A stretch of 64,000 bases of DNA from Photobacterium sp. TLY01 (GCF_021432065.1 NZ_CP090364.1:1-64000), one strand, 5' to 3'. Positions 22,035 through 38,689 are shown, numbered from the stretch's first letter. Notes: generated from the letters alone by a model not told the origin. Translations and numbers: made by a program.

Positions 22035-22050
22035 AGACAAATTTTTGTCT
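22035..22050. promoter_or_regulatory. Inverted repeat upstream of acuI
   Basis: AGACAAAT and TTTTGTCT form a 16-base repeat matching at 7 of 8 positions. It is about 75 bases before the acuI start and after the fadA terminator, a good place for an operator. The protein that binds it is unknown. Confidence 0.4.
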
Positions 22051-22062
22051 GATTGTTGATAT

Positions 22063-22090
22063 AAAAAAAGCCCGCGACTGGTGCGGGCTG
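22063..22090 (-). terminator. Terminator after fadA
   Basis: CAGCCCGCAC and GTCGCGGGCTT (minus strand) form a stem followed by seven T, ending fadBA. Confidence 0.88.
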
Positions 22091-22111
22091 AATCGGTGTG
22101 GTGATAACGGA

Positions 22112-25461
<3,350 letters not shown>

Positions 25462-25949
25462 GTTCTATCTCCGTGAATACCGGTTCATTGCCGGTTTGAT
25501 TTTGACTGGTTTGGCCTCCAACCAGGTTAAAGATTAGTCTGAACCTGTTGCAAATGGATTTCAACACCTATTTTAAACAATTGTTTAAACTTTGATATGG
25601 GTATGTAACTGATGTGGGCCGGCATCACTTGTTTTTGGCTGACCCATGGATAACTGACATCGATATTGTGTTCTTTTTATGCATAATTTCAGTTGCTTGT
25701 GAGATTTGTTAACAGGGTTCCGCTTTGGCTGCATGGTGAGCTTTTATTCATATATAGCTCACGAAAATGATAACAATGGCGTTACCCGTTGAAATGTGTG
25801 CGGGCTGTTGCGAACGATCTGCCAAACCTATTTTCATGACCTGAATCGAAAAGCAAGGTCGACAGACGGCGCTTTGTGGTTCGCTGTGAATCTGTGAGCG
25901 CGTTTATGCTATTCTTGCGCCTTTGTATGGCGTGACGTGAGCAGGCAAA
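25462..25949. other. Divergent promoter region fadB / yigZ
   Basis: This 488-base region contains start signals for fadB (leftward) and yigZ (rightward). The only clear structure is the palindrome at 25572-25589. No gene is evident; a short frame beginning near 25937 overlaps yigZ and is rejected. Confidence 0.6.
25572..25589. promoter_or_regulatory. Palindromic operator candidate upstream of fadB
   Basis: TTTAAACAATTGTTTAAA is a perfect 18-base palindrome with an AAAC-N4-GTTT core, like the PsrA-type (TetR family) operators that control beta-oxidation genes in some gammaproteobacteria. A FadR match was not seen. It lies about 110 bases before the fadB start. Confidence 0.5.
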
Positions 25950-26588
25950 ATGGATCAGGCTCCTTATCTAATACCAGCGGAACCCGTTGTTTTCGAACAA
26001 GAGATCAAAAAAAGCCGCTTTATTACCTATTTAGCCCATACACCCGGTGCGGAGGCGGCGAAAGCCTTTGTTCAGGACATCAAATCACGGCATGTGGATG
26101 CACGGCACAATTGCTGGGCCTTCGTGGCTGGCCGACCTGAAGATTCCATGTCGTGGGGATTCAGTGATGACGGCGAGCCCTCCGGAACGGCGGGTAAACC
26201 GATGCTGGCCCAGCTCAGTGGCAGCGGGGTTGGGGAAGTCACGGCCGTTGTCACGCGCTATTATGGTGGTATCCGGCTGGGGACGGGCGGTTTAGTGAAA
26301 GCGTATGGTGGCGGGGTGCAGCAGGCGCTTGCAGTGCTCATCACCAAAGAAAAGGTTATTACTTCACCACTTTATGTCCGCTGTGCGTATAATCAGGTGC
26401 CTTTACTGGAGGCTGTGCTCGCTGAGCATCATGCTGAAGTGCAGAGCGCTGACTACGGGGTGGATGTCACCATGAACATTCTGCTGGATGCTCGCTTGGC
26501 CGAAACATGCAAGGCAGTGCTGATCAATCGCAGTGGCGGCCGGATTGTGATTCAGGACGCAGACAATATTTTGAAGAACTACAAGTGA
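25950..26588 (+). CDS. yigZ: YigZ/IMPACT family protein
   Basis: The 212-residue protein has the UPF0029/IMPACT N-terminal domain (EQEIKKSRFITYLAHT, then HNCWAFVAG, GFSDDGEPSGTAGKPMLAQL and VTRYYGGIRLGTGGLVKAYGG) and a C-terminal ferredoxin-like domain. E. coli YigZ is 204 residues. The family binds nucleic acid or ribosomes and is implicated in translation; its exact role in bacteria is unsettled. It precedes trkH by 14 bases, a common arrangement in enterics and vibrios. Confidence 0.93.
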   Translation: MDQAPYLIPAEPVVFEQEIKKSRFITYLAHTPGAEAAKAFVQDIKSRHVDARHNCWAFVAGRPEDSMSWGFSDDGEPSGTAGKPMLAQLSGSGVGEVTAVVTRYYGGIRLGTGGLVKAYGGGVQQALAVLITKEKVITSPLYVRCAYNQVPLLEAVLAEHHAEVQSADYGVDVTMNILLDARLAETCKAVLINRSGGRIVIQDADNILKNYK

Positions 26589-26602
26589 GCGCCCGCTAGA
26601 TT

Positions 26603-28060
26603 ATGCAAATTCGTTCCATTATCCGTATCGTTGGCCTGCTACTGGCGCTATTTAGCGTCACTATGCTGGTCCCGGCCCTTATCGCCTTGCTGTACCGTGA
26701 CGGTGCAGGTTTCCCTTTCGTGGTGACCTTCTTTATTTTGCTGGCGGGCGGGGCGGCACTCTGGCTGCCCAACCGGCATCACCGGCGGGAACTGAAAGCC
26801 CGGGATGGATTTCTGATTGTGGTTTTATTCTGGACCGTTATCGGCAGCGCCGGTGCTGTGCCTTTTATTTTGTCGAAAAACCCGGACTTATCCTTTACGG
26901 ACTCATTTTTTGAATCTTTCTCCGCCCTGACGACGACCGGGGCAACTGTGATTGTCGGGCTGGACGCTTTGCCGAAGGCGATTCTTTTTTACCGTCAGAT
27001 GCTGCAGTGGTTTGGCGGTATGGGGATCATTGTGCTGGCTGTGGCCATCTTACCTGTCTTAGGGATTGGTGGGATGCAGCTTTATCGCGCTGAAATTCCG
27101 GGGCCGGTCAAAGACAGCAAGATGACCCCGCGGATTGCTGAAACCGCCAAGACGCTCTGGTATATCTATCTAACCCTGACGGTTGCCTGCGCGGGTGCTT
27201 TCTGGCTGGCCGGGATGGATCTCTTTGATGCCATAGCACACAGTTTTTCGACTGTCGCGATTGGCGGCTTCTCTACCCATGATGCCAGCATCGGCTATTA
27301 CAACAGTACTGCCATTAATATGGTTACTGTGGTCTTTCTTTTGATCTCCGCCTGTAACTTTTCATTGCACTTTGCGGCGTTCTCCAACCGTGGCCATAAC
27401 CTTCGGACCTATTGGCGGGATCCCGAATTCAAGGCTTTTCTCGTCATACAGCTGATCCTGCTGTTGATTTGCTACGGCATGCTGATGAAGCACCAAACCT
27501 ATGATACCTGGTGGGCCACTCTGGATCAGGCGCTGTTCCAAACTGTCTCTATTTCAACGACAGCCGGTTTTACCACCACAGGGTTTTCTGAATGGCCGCT
27601 GTTTCTGCCTGTGTTGCTTTTGTTCTCTTCCTTTATCGGCGGCTGTGCCGGATCCACGGGCGGCGGGATTAAAGTAATTCGCGTACTGCTTTTGTTTCTG
27701 CAAGGGGTCAGGGAGCTCAAGCGCCTGGTGCACCCGCGTGCTGTCTACACCATTAAAGTCGGAAATAAAGCTTTGCCACAACGGGTGGTGGATGCGGTCT
27801 GGGGATTCTTCTCCGCCTATGCGTTGGTGTTTGTAATTTGCATGCTGGTGCTGGTCGGGACGGGCATGGATGAGCTGACCGCATTTTCTGCAGTTGCGGC
27901 CACTCTCAATAATCTGGGTCCGGGGTTAGGGCAAGTTGCCGTTCATTTCGGAGAGGTGAACGACGCGGCGAAGTGGACATTAATTGTCGCTATGCTGTTT
28001 GGGCGCCTTGAAGTCTTCACTTTACTGGTTTTATTCACCCCGACATTCTGGCGAAACTAA
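26603..28060 (+). CDS. trkH: Trk potassium uptake channel TrkH
   Basis: This is the membrane subunit of the Trk K+ uptake system; it works with TrkA, which is not in this window. The 485 residues compare with 483 in E. coli. Many membrane segments are visible, along with selectivity-filter-like loops ALTTTGATVIVGLD, STVAIGGFSTHDASIG, STTAGFTTTGFSEW and ATLNNLGPGLGQVA. It is followed by hemG with an 11-base gap. Confidence 0.97.
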   Translation: MQIRSIIRIVGLLLALFSVTMLVPALIALLYRDGAGFPFVVTFFILLAGGAALWLPNRHHRRELKARDGFLIVVLFWTVIGSAGAVPFILSKNPDLSFTDSFFESFSALTTTGATVIVGLDALPKAILFYRQMLQWFGGMGIIVLAVAILPVLGIGGMQLYRAEIPGPVKDSKMTPRIAETAKTLWYIYLTLTVACAGAFWLAGMDLFDAIAHSFSTVAIGGFSTHDASIGYYNSTAINMVTVVFLLISACNFSLHFAAFSNRGHNLRTYWRDPEFKAFLVIQLILLLICYGMLMKHQTYDTWWATLDQALFQTVSISTTAGFTTTGFSEWPLFLPVLLLFSSFIGGCAGSTGGGIKVIRVLLLFLQGVRELKRLVHPRAVYTIKVGNKALPQRVVDAVWGFFSAYALVFVICMLVLVGTGMDELTAFSAVAATLNNLGPGLGQVAVHFGEVNDAAKWTLIVAMLFGRLEVFTLLVLFTPTFWRN

Positions 28061-28070
28061 GGAGAAGTTT

Positions 28071-28595
28071 GTGGAAAAGGTTTTATTGCTGCACTCTAGC
28101 TGTGACGGTCAGACGATCAAAATCTTACGCTATATAGAGCAGCAGCTCGGCGGGAATTATCATTGTGAGACGCAGGATATTCATCAGTCACCTGGGATTG
28201 ACTTCACTCGTTATGATCGGGTGTTGATTGGTGCTTCAGTTCGGTATGGTCATTTAAATAAAAAGCTGTACCAGTTTGTTGAGCAGCACCAGCAAGCCCT
28301 GGAGAAACATAAAGCGGCTTTCTTCTGCGTTAACCTGACGGCGCGAAAACCCGGCAAGGATACACCGGAGACGAGCGTGTATATGCAGAAGTTCCTGCAA
28401 ACATCGCCCTGGCAGCCTAAACTCCTGGCAGTCTTCGCGGGCGCACTACGCTATCCACGGTATTCTTGGTTTGATAGAACCATGATTCAGCTCATTATGC
28501 GCATGACCGGGGGAGAAACTGATACAACAAAAGAAGTTGAATATACGGATTGGGGCAAGGTGAGCGCTTTTAGTCAGGCATTCAAGCAGCTTTAA
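28071..28595 (+). CDS. hemG: Menaquinone-dependent protoporphyrinogen oxidase HemG
   Basis: This flavodoxin-like enzyme oxidises protoporphyrinogen IX to protoporphyrin IX in haem synthesis. The 174-residue product starts at a GTG (28071) after GGAGAAG. It contains the FMN-binding loop LLHSSCDGQTIKI and the block FDRTMIQLIMRMTGGETDT that is typical of HemG. E. coli HemG is 181 residues. It is the third gene of a yigZ-trkH-hemG operon, immediately upstream of the rRNA operon. Confidence 0.95.
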   Translation: MEKVLLLHSSCDGQTIKILRYIEQQLGGNYHCETQDIHQSPGIDFTRYDRVLIGASVRYGHLNKKLYQFVEQHQQALEKHKAAFFCVNLTARKPGKDTPETSVYMQKFLQTSPWQPKLLAVFAGALRYPRYSWFDRTMIQLIMRMTGGETDTTKEVEYTDWGKVSAFSQAFKQL

Positions 28596-28668
28596 TGATT
28601 AAAAAGGGATGGTTTTGGTGAGCTTTTGTTCGAAAAACAAGAAAATCAAAAAAAACCTGAAAATGCGC

Positions 28669-28696
28669 TTGCAGCCTGGAATAAAGTCCCTATAAT
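28669..28696 (+). promoter_or_regulatory. rrn promoter P1
   Basis: TTGCAG (28669-28674), a 16-base spacer and TATAAT (28691-28696) form a strong promoter. The discriminator GCCGCC is GC-rich, as expected for growth-rate and stringent control. An A-tract UP-element-like region precedes it (28630-28660). Confidence 0.82.
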
Positions 28697-28784
28697 GCCG
28701 CCTCACTGAACGGGGGAACGGCCAAGAAGGTCGAAAACCTAAGGTTCACAGGAAAGTCACTTCGAAATTGGCTGAAAAAAGTGT

Positions 28785-28812
28785 TTGACACTCTGGTTCA
28801 GTTAGATAGAAT
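28785..28812 (+). promoter_or_regulatory. rrn promoter P2
   Basis: TTGACA (28785-28790), a 16-base spacer and TAGAAT (28807-28812), followed by a GC-rich discriminator GGCCGCCC. It sits about 115 bases downstream of P1, like the tandem P1/P2 layout of enteric rrn operons. Confidence 0.8.
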
Positions 28813-28854
28813 GGCCGCCCTGTCCACGATAAGCCAAGCGGCAAGTCTGGAAAA

Positions 28855-28866
28855 GCTCTTTAACAA
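28855..28866 (+). promoter_or_regulatory. boxA antitermination site of the 16S leader
   Basis: GCTCTTTAACAA matches the rrn boxA core bound by NusB-NusE. The region after it (CAATCTGTGTGGGCACT) also matches enteric rrn leaders. Confidence 0.82.
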
Positions 28867-29051
28867 TTTGACCATGCAATCTGTGTGGGCACTCGACAAT
28901 GATACAGTCATCAAAGATTTTATCAGTGAACTGAGTGACCAAGTGGTAGCTCTTTCTCGAAAGAGTTACCGGCACAGTCAATTCGTTTCAACTTCGGTTG
29001 GAACATCAGTAATCACTGAGCCGCTTCTCTTTTGAGAGGCAACAAAACTTT

Positions 29052-30602
<1,551 letters not shown>

Positions 30603-30726
30603 CCTAAAGGCTGTGTCGTTGATGCAGTGTCCACACAGATTGCTTGGTCGAAATGTAGAGAGCCACTCATGCTGCCCAACAGCATGGGTACGAATTAGCG
30701 AAACATGTTTCGCTGACAGAATTAGA

Positions 30727-30802
30727 GTCCCATTCGTCTAGAGGCCTAGGACACCGCCCTTTCACGGCGGTAACAGGGGTTCGACTCCCCTATGGGACGC
30801 CA
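30727..30802 (+). tRNA. tRNA-Glu (UUC)
   Basis: A 76-base cloverleaf with anticodon TTC in loop CTTTCAC, T-arm GGTTCGACTCC and encoded CCA. It is the first of three tRNAs in the 16S-23S spacer. Confidence 0.97.
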
Positions 30803-30803
30803 C

Positions 30804-30879
30804 GGGTCGTTAGCTCAGTTGGTAGAGCAGTTGACTTTTAATCAATTGGTCGCAGGTTCGAATCCTGCACGACCCACCA
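30804..30879 (+). tRNA. tRNA-Lys (UUU)
   Basis: A 76-base cloverleaf, GGGTCGT acceptor pairing with ACGACCC, anticodon TTT in CTTTTAA, CCA encoded. It begins one base after tRNA-Glu. Confidence 0.97.
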
Positions 30880-30908
30880 TTCCTGCCACGGGAATGTAAA
30901 AACACAGT

Positions 30909-30984
30909 GGGCGATTAGCTCAGTTGGGAGAGCACCTCCCTTACAAGGAGGGGGTCACTGGTTCGAGCCCGGTATCGCCCACCA
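30909..30984 (+). tRNA. tRNA-Val (UAC)
   Basis: A 76-base cloverleaf, GGGCGAT acceptor pairing with ATCGCCC, anticodon TAC in CTTACAA, CCA encoded. It is the last spacer tRNA. Confidence 0.97.
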
Positions 30985-31291
30985 CTCTCTAAATACTTTC
31001 TGCACGGATACGCAGATTCAATAGCTGAATTGTTGTTGGATCGATTTTCTGACGCTGAAAGCCTTTAGAAAGTGGTTATTGAAAGATAATTCACATGCTC
31101 TTTAACAATCTGGAAAGCTGACTAGTAAATTCAATCTTTGAGATTGAATAAAACTGTTTCGAAAGAAACAGAGTTCTCAAGCAATACACATTCAAGTGTC
31201 TTGTGTAAGAGTCCGGCGAATAAACCAATTGTCTCTTTGTCAGAGACACAACCTTGGTTGTTTGAACATACGAAACCTCTTGGGGTTGTAT
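30985..31291 (+). other. 16S-23S spacer after tRNA-Val
   Basis: This 307-base spacer carries a second boxA-like TGCTCTTTAACA at 31096-31107 and the 5' arm of the 23S processing stem just before 31292 (GGGGTTGTATGGTTAA), which can pair with TTAACCATACAACACCC after the 23S end. No gene is seen. Confidence 0.7.
31096..31107 (+). promoter_or_regulatory. Spacer boxA antitermination site
   Basis: TGCTCTTTAACA repeats the leader boxA core upstream of 23S, as in enteric rrn operons where it renews antitermination. Confidence 0.78.
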
Positions 31292-34181
<2,890 letters not shown>

Positions 34182-34272
34182 ACAACACCCAAGGGGTTTT
34201 ACGGACTCCATAAGCACTTGAATGATGTGCTGAGAACTGAAGTCAGATTTTCCAAGATTGTTGAACAAATTT

Positions 34273-34391
34273 TGCTTGGCGACCATAGCGTTGCGGACCC
34301 ACCTGATCCCATGCCGAACTCAGACGTGAAACGCAGCAGCGCCGATGGTAGTGTGGGGTCTCCCCATGTGAGAGTAGGACATCGCCAGGCT
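34273..34391 (+). rRNA. rrf: 5S ribosomal RNA
   Basis: About 119 bases; the TGCTTGGCGA 5' arm pairs with TCGCCAGGC at the 3' end, and the centre (CCCATGCCGAACTCAGA, then GATGGTAGTGTGGGGTC) is the standard 5S core. Confidence 0.97.
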
Positions 34392-34554
34392 CTGATTGCC
34401 AATTTGTCTATTGTAGCTTGCCGCTTTTGAGTGCTGCGATGCTCATGTACTGAATGTACACTGCGCTTCTCGCATCAAAATCGTCATCGCACAGCGACAA
34501 ATGATCCAAGCAAAGCAGTGAAGCGTAAGACTTTGTTAGGCAGAAAAATTGAGT

Positions 34555-34631
34555 GGAGCGGTAGTTCAGTTGGTTAGAATACCGGCCTGTCACGCCGGGG
34601 GTCGCGGGTTCGAGTCCCGTCCGCTCCGCCA
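34555..34631 (+). tRNA. tRNA-Asp (GUC)
   Basis: A 77-base cloverleaf with GGAGCGG acceptor, anticodon GTC in CTGTCAC, T-arm GGGTTCGAGTCCC and encoded CCA. It lies at the distal end of the rRNA operon, before the terminator. Confidence 0.97.
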
Positions 34632-34639
34632 CTCATTGA

Positions 34640-34669
34640 AAGCCCCAGTCGAAAGACTGGGGCTTTTTT
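34640..34669 (+). terminator. rRNA operon terminator
   Basis: AAGCCCCAGTC and GACTGGGGCTT form a long GC-rich stem around GAAA, followed by TTTTT. Confidence 0.92.
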
Positions 34670-34908
34670 CATATCAGAACTTACGAAAAGTGCGGCGTAT
34701 TTTGGCCGCGGATCATCGAGTCTCGGTCGTATGCGACCCCAGCCGTCCGCCACTTTTCAGAGAAACCAAGTCAGTAATGGCTGGGCTTTTTGCTGTCTGG
34801 CGCTTTGTTATTTTTTGACTGCTCGTCACTCATAAAAGCCTCAGACGCGATGCCTCAGGCGAAAGAGCGTTTTTTTCAAACCAATGCTCTGGAGTTAGCC
34901 GCTGTGCG

Positions 34909-36117
34909 TTAAGTGTAACTATAGAAAAAACGCAACCATTGCTCAGCAATGAAAATTTCATCTTGTGCAGATAAAGCCTGAATACCTGATGCATAGCTGT
35001 GAGACTGGCTGCTGAGCTGCAGGCCTGCCAGCAAATGTGCGGCTTCAAACAGATATAGAGTGGGGTCGCCCATACCGGTTTTGAAGGGGGTGTTCGCTGA
35101 TTCACCGCCAGCAATGAGGTAAATGCTGGCGCCATGCCGATTTTGATATTCAGTGATGAATTGATTGCCCCCTATATACTTTAAAGTTCCTTGTTGGACC
35201 AGATCGGGCAGATTCAGCTCGTCGTCGGCAGAGGTGACAGTGGCGATGAATAAGTTCTCGCGTCTGGATTGGATGTGCGCCGTGTGCAGCGCGCCATTGC
35301 CGGTACAGCAGAAAATGAGATTGCAGTGTTTGAGCATGGTTTCGGTAGAACAAACCTGAATACCATTTCTGGGTAAGGCGGTGAGTTGCCTGGGATCCTG
35401 GTCACTGACATAGATCTCATGGATACCTTTACCTTGGAGTGTTTTACAAATACCCCGGCCCAGATTACCACTGCCTATCACACCGATGGTAAGAAAGCCG
35501 AGATTGTTCAATTTCAGACCAAAAGCTTCACGCAGAATTTGATCTGTGTAATGGACGATACACTCAGAAGCTTCGTAGTCGGCTGGGGTCTTGATGCTCA
35601 GGTGGGCTACAGATACCAGCGGCTTGATGAGATGACGATTGCGATATTTGGCGATGCCATTGGCGGTTAACTCCGCAATCCCGACACATTGCTCGTAATA
35701 TCTTTCAAAGATGGCTTCAACGCCCTGAGCAAAATAGCCACCGTGATCCAAAATCAGAAAAGCTTGTCCCGGCTGAGTGTATTGCTCAATAAGCGTCAGG
35801 CAACGCATCGGATCTCTCAAGGCGATTTTGTCAAACCCGGCAGTCACAACATCACAGTTTGGAATAGAGCTGATGGTATTGAGCAATGTGCCATTATTGC
35901 AAAATGTCGCTTGCTTGGGGATGAAAATGACGTGGTCAGCAAGTTTACACAGCACATTCAGATACGGCAGTGAACCTTCATAACAATGCATGACGGTAAA
36001 AACAATCAGGTTTTTCGGCATCATCCGGGTTTGCGCAATTTGCTCTAAAAACTGATAGCCTTTTTCTGCATAAAAAGCGGAGTAGTAGCTGTGTGTTAAA
36101 GTGTGCGTTGACGTCAT
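34909..36117 (-). CDS. S-adenosylhomocysteine-hydrolase-like NAD-binding protein, function unknown
   Basis: The 402-residue product resembles adenosylhomocysteinase in layout but is divergent. LILDHGGYF takes the place of the hydrolase DDGGD block, VGIAELTANGIAKY the place of GxSEETTTGVxRL, and a Rossmann loop TIGVIGSGNLGRGICKTL follows with a downstream FCCTGNG. The substrate-site KFDN segment looks altered (IKTPADYEAS). It may therefore be a dehydrogenase or regulator rather than a true hydrolase. The start at 36117 is 10 bases after the ilvY stop, so it is probably co-transcribed with ilvY. It lies between the rRNA operon and ilvY, where I recall no such gene in well-known vibrios. No signal peptide is seen. 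Confidence 0.7.
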   Translation of the reverse strand: MTSTHTLTHSYYSAFYAEKGYQFLEQIAQTRMMPKNLIVFTVMHCYEGSLPYLNVLCKLADHVIFIPKQATFCNNGTLLNTISSIPNCDVVTAGFDKIALRDPMRCLTLIEQYTQPGQAFLILDHGGYFAQGVEAIFERYYEQCVGIAELTANGIAKYRNRHLIKPLVSVAHLSIKTPADYEASECIVHYTDQILREAFGLKLNNLGFLTIGVIGSGNLGRGICKTLQGKGIHEIYVSDQDPRQLTALPRNGIQVCSTETMLKHCNLIFCCTGNGALHTAHIQSRRENLFIATVTSADDELNLPDLVQQGTLKYIGGNQFITEYQNRHGASIYLIAGGESANTPFKTGMGDPTLYLFEAAHLLAGLQLSSQSHSYASGIQALSAQDEIFIAEQWLRFFYSYT

Positions 36118-36127
36118 AACTGACCTG

Positions 36128-37000
36128 CTATTTGAATAATGCCAGCAACGCTTGATAGAGCGGCTCCTGTTGCCGGCTTTGTTTACAACACAACCCCAGG
36201 GTTAAGGGCTCAACCGCTGCGGTAGGCAGCTTTTGTATCTGGTCACGCATTGGGCTGTTCTCTATCACAATATCTGGCGCAATCCCTATGCCGCATCCCA
36301 ATGCCACCATACTAACAATAGCTTCGTGTCCAGCAACCTGAGCATAAATGTTAGGCTTAATTTTATTTGATTTCATCCACTTGTCAGCGTTTTCTCTGGC
36401 TTTTCCATGTTCCGGAAGGATAAATGGCAGTTTATTCCATTGAATTTCGGGGGTCAGCAGCGTCTGTAACCCGGAGGGTGCAACTAAAGGACTAATCACT
36501 GAGATTGAGACATCACCCAGGTGAATGAAAGTCAGTTTGCTGGAAATATTGTCAGGCAGCGCTGTGATGGCAAAGTCGGCTTCATCGTGGAGCACTTTAT
36601 CGACGGCTTGCGCCGGATCGCCGGTCACCAGCTGGATTTCGACTTGGGGATAGTGTTGCCGGAATTGATTGAGCACATGCGGCAAATGGCTGTAGCTGGC
36701 AGTGACCGAACAGAACAGGGTTAACTTGCCTTTGAGCATTTGATCCGGTTCGGTCAGTTCTTGTTGCAGTTGTTGCCATTCCGCGATGATTCGGTTGGCG
36801 ACAGGGAGCAACTTACGACCCGCTGTGGTCAGTTCAACACTGCGGTTGTCCCGAATAAACAAAGGTTGAGACACTTCCTGCTCAAGCCGTTGAATGAGGC
36901 GGCTGAGTGCGGATGGACTGATATGCATTTTTTGTGCAGTCTGACTAAAGTTTTTGCTGTTACATAAATGAAGAAAGAACTGGAGTGATTTGATGTTCAT
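36128..37000 (-). CDS. ilvY: LysR-type activator IlvY
   Basis: In enterics IlvY activates ilvC when acetolactate or acetohydroxybutyrate accumulates. The 290 residues have the N-terminal winged helix (MNIKSLQFFLHLCNSKNFSQ, then HISPSALSRLIQRLEQEV) and a C-terminal inducer domain. Its divergence from ilvC, with a 131-base shared control region, is the classical arrangement. The following gene (34909-36117) appears coupled to it, which is unusual. Confidence 0.93.
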   Translation of the reverse strand: MNIKSLQFFLHLCNSKNFSQTAQKMHISPSALSRLIQRLEQEVSQPLFIRDNRSVELTTAGRKLLPVANRIIAEWQQLQQELTEPDQMLKGKLTLFCSVTASYSHLPHVLNQFRQHYPQVEIQLVTGDPAQAVDKVLHDEADFAITALPDNISSKLTFIHLGDVSISVISPLVAPSGLQTLLTPEIQWNKLPFILPEHGKARENADKWMKSNKIKPNIYAQVAGHEAIVSMVALGCGIGIAPDIVIENSPMRDQIQKLPTAAVEPLTLGLCCKQSRQQEPLYQALLALFK

Positions 37001-37027
37001 GGTTTATGTTGCACCATTTGCAATATG

Positions 37028-37057
37028 ATGTTGTGAATATATCACTTTAGACAACAT
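37028..37057. promoter_or_regulatory. Inverted repeat in the ilvY-ilvC control region
   Basis: ATGTTGT and ACAACAT are 7-base inverted arms separated by 16 bases, about 75 bases before ilvC. A second pair of TTGCA half-sites lies at about 37008-37024. They are likely IlvY binding sites by position; the exact operators are inferred. Confidence 0.4.
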
Positions 37058-37131
37058 TAAGCCTGATCTACTATCAGGTTATTCGGCAATGACGTGCCGA
37101 CCAAGGATCAGAATTCACGGAGTAATTTGTT

Positions 37132-38616
37132 ATGGCTAACTATTTCAATACCTTAAACTTGCGTCAGCAATTAGATCAACTGGGCCGCTGCCGTTTCATG
37201 GGCCGCAGCGAGTTTGCAACCGAAGCCGATTACCTGAAAGGTAAGAAGGTGGTGATTGTTGGTTGTGGTGCTCAGGGTCTGAATCAGGGTCTGAACATGC
37301 GTGATTCTGGTCTGAACGTGTCTTATGCACTGCGTCAGGCGGCGATTGATGAGCAGCGTGCATCGTTTCGTAATGCAAAAGACAATGGTTTTGAAGTGGG
37401 CAGCTATGAACAATTAATCCCGCAGGCTGATCTGGTGATCAACCTGACGCCAGACAAACAACACACGGATGTTGTGACCACTGTGATGCCTCTGATGAAG
37501 CAAGGTGCGGCGCTGGGTTATTCACACGGTTTCAATATCGTTGAAGAAGGCATGCAGATTCGTCCGGATATCACGGTTGTGATGGTGGCGCCTAAGTGTC
37601 CGGGGACGGAAGTCCGTGAAGAATACAAGCGTGGCTTTGGTGTTCCGACGCTGATCGCCGTTCACCCGGAAAATGACCCGCAAGGTGAAGGCCTGGAAAT
37701 TGCGAAAGCCTGGGCGGCCGCAACAGGTGGCCACCGTGCCGGTGTTCTGGAATCCTCTTTCGTAGCAGAAGTGAAATCTGACCTGATGGGTGAGCAGACC
37801 ATTCTGTGTGGCATGCTGCAGGCGGGCTCTATCGTGTGTTACGAGAAGATGGTTGCTGAAGGCGTCGAGCCTGGCTATGCCGGTAAGCTGCTGCAGTTCG
37901 GCTGGGAAACCATTACCGAAGCCCTGAAGTTTGGCGGTATCACGCATATGATGGATCGTCTGACGAACCCGGCTAAAATCAAAGCATTTGAGTTGTCTGA
38001 AGAGCTGAAAGATCTGATGCGTCCGCTGTATAACAAGCACATGGATGACATCATCACAGGTGAGTTCTCTCGGACCATGATGGCCGACTGGGCGAACGAT
38101 GACGCAGAGCTGCTGGGCTGGCGTGCTGAAACGGCGGAAACGGCGTTTGAAAACTATCCGCAAACCGATGCCAAAATTGCTGAGCAGGAATACTTTGATA
38201 ACGGCATTCTGATGGTGGCTATGGTGCGTGCCGGTGTTGAGCTGGCGTTTGAAGCCATGACAGCCTCAGGCATTATTGAAGAGTCGGCTTACTATGAGTC
38301 TCTGCACGAGCTGCCGCTGATTGCCAACACTGTTGCCCGTAAGCGTCTGTACGAGATGAACGTGGTGATTTCTGATACGGCAGAATATGGTAACTACCTG
38401 TTTGCGAACGTGGCGACGCCATTACTGCGCGAAAAGTTCATGCCGAAAGTGGGTACGGATGTGATTGGTAAAGGCCTGGCTGCAACCAGCAACCAAGTTG
38501 ATAACCAGCAGCTGATTGATGTGAACGAAGCGCTGCGTAATCACCCTGTAGAGCAGATTGGTCACGAACTGCGTGGTTATATGACAGATATGAAGCGTAT
38601 CGCAGTAGGCGACTAA
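37132..38616 (+). CDS. ilvC: Ketol-acid reductoisomerase (class II)
   Basis: This NADPH enzyme converts acetolactate and acetohydroxybutyrate to dihydroxy acids in isoleucine and valine synthesis. The 494 residues match the long class II form (E. coli 491). The nucleotide loop is [21 protein letters not shown], and the metal and substrate site includes [23 protein letters not shown] ribosome-binding site precedes the ATG. A terminator follows. Confidence 0.98.
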   Translation: MANYFNTLNLRQQLDQLGRCRFMGRSEFATEADYLKGKKVVIVGCGAQGLNQGLNMRDSGLNVSYALRQAAIDEQRASFRNAKDNGFEVGSYEQLIPQADLVINLTPDKQHTDVVTTVMPLMKQGAALGYSHGFNIVEEGMQIRPDITVVMVAPKCPGTEVREEYKRGFGVPTLIAVHPENDPQGEGLEIAKAWAAATGGHRAGVLESSFVAEVKSDLMGEQTILCGMLQAGSIVCYEKMVAEGVEPGYAGKLLQFGWETITEALKFGGITHMMDRLTNPAKIKAFELSEELKDLMRPLYNKHMDDIITGEFSRTMMADWANDDAELLGWRAETAETAFENYPQTDAKIAEQEYFDNGILMVAMVRAGVELAFEAMTASGIIEESAYYESLHELPLIANTVARKRLYEMNVVISDTAEYGNYLFANVATPLLREKFMPKVGTDVIGKGLAATSNQVDNQQLIDVNEALRNHPVEQIGHELRGYMTDMKRIAVGD

Positions 38617-38638
38617 GTAAACCTCCTTCCTGGTTAGC

Positions 38639-38669
38639 TAAAAGCCCGGCAAAATTTGCCGGGCTTTTT
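38639..38669. terminator. Bidirectional terminator ilvC / ubiK
   Basis: AAAAGCCCGGCAAA and TTTGCCGGGCTTTTT form a perfect stem with T-runs on both strands between convergent genes. Confidence 0.9.
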
Positions 38670-38689
38670 CATGTCTGTAATGAAACCAA

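Larger units (their letters stand above)
28596..29051 (+). other. rRNA operon leader and promoter region
   Basis: This 456-base region holds an A-rich upstream stretch, two promoters, a boxA antitermination sequence and the 16S 5' processing region. An 84-residue frame at 28781-29035 lies in it and is not considered a gene. Confidence 0.8.

Noticed and set aside
28781..29035. 84-residue open frame in the rRNA leader
   Set aside because: It covers promoter P2 and the boxA leader, and matches rrn leader sequence rather than any protein.
34836..34862. Imperfect hairpin GCCTCAG...CTCAGGC after the SAH-hydrolase-like gene
   Set aside because: The stem has several mismatches and only four T follow on the minus strand.
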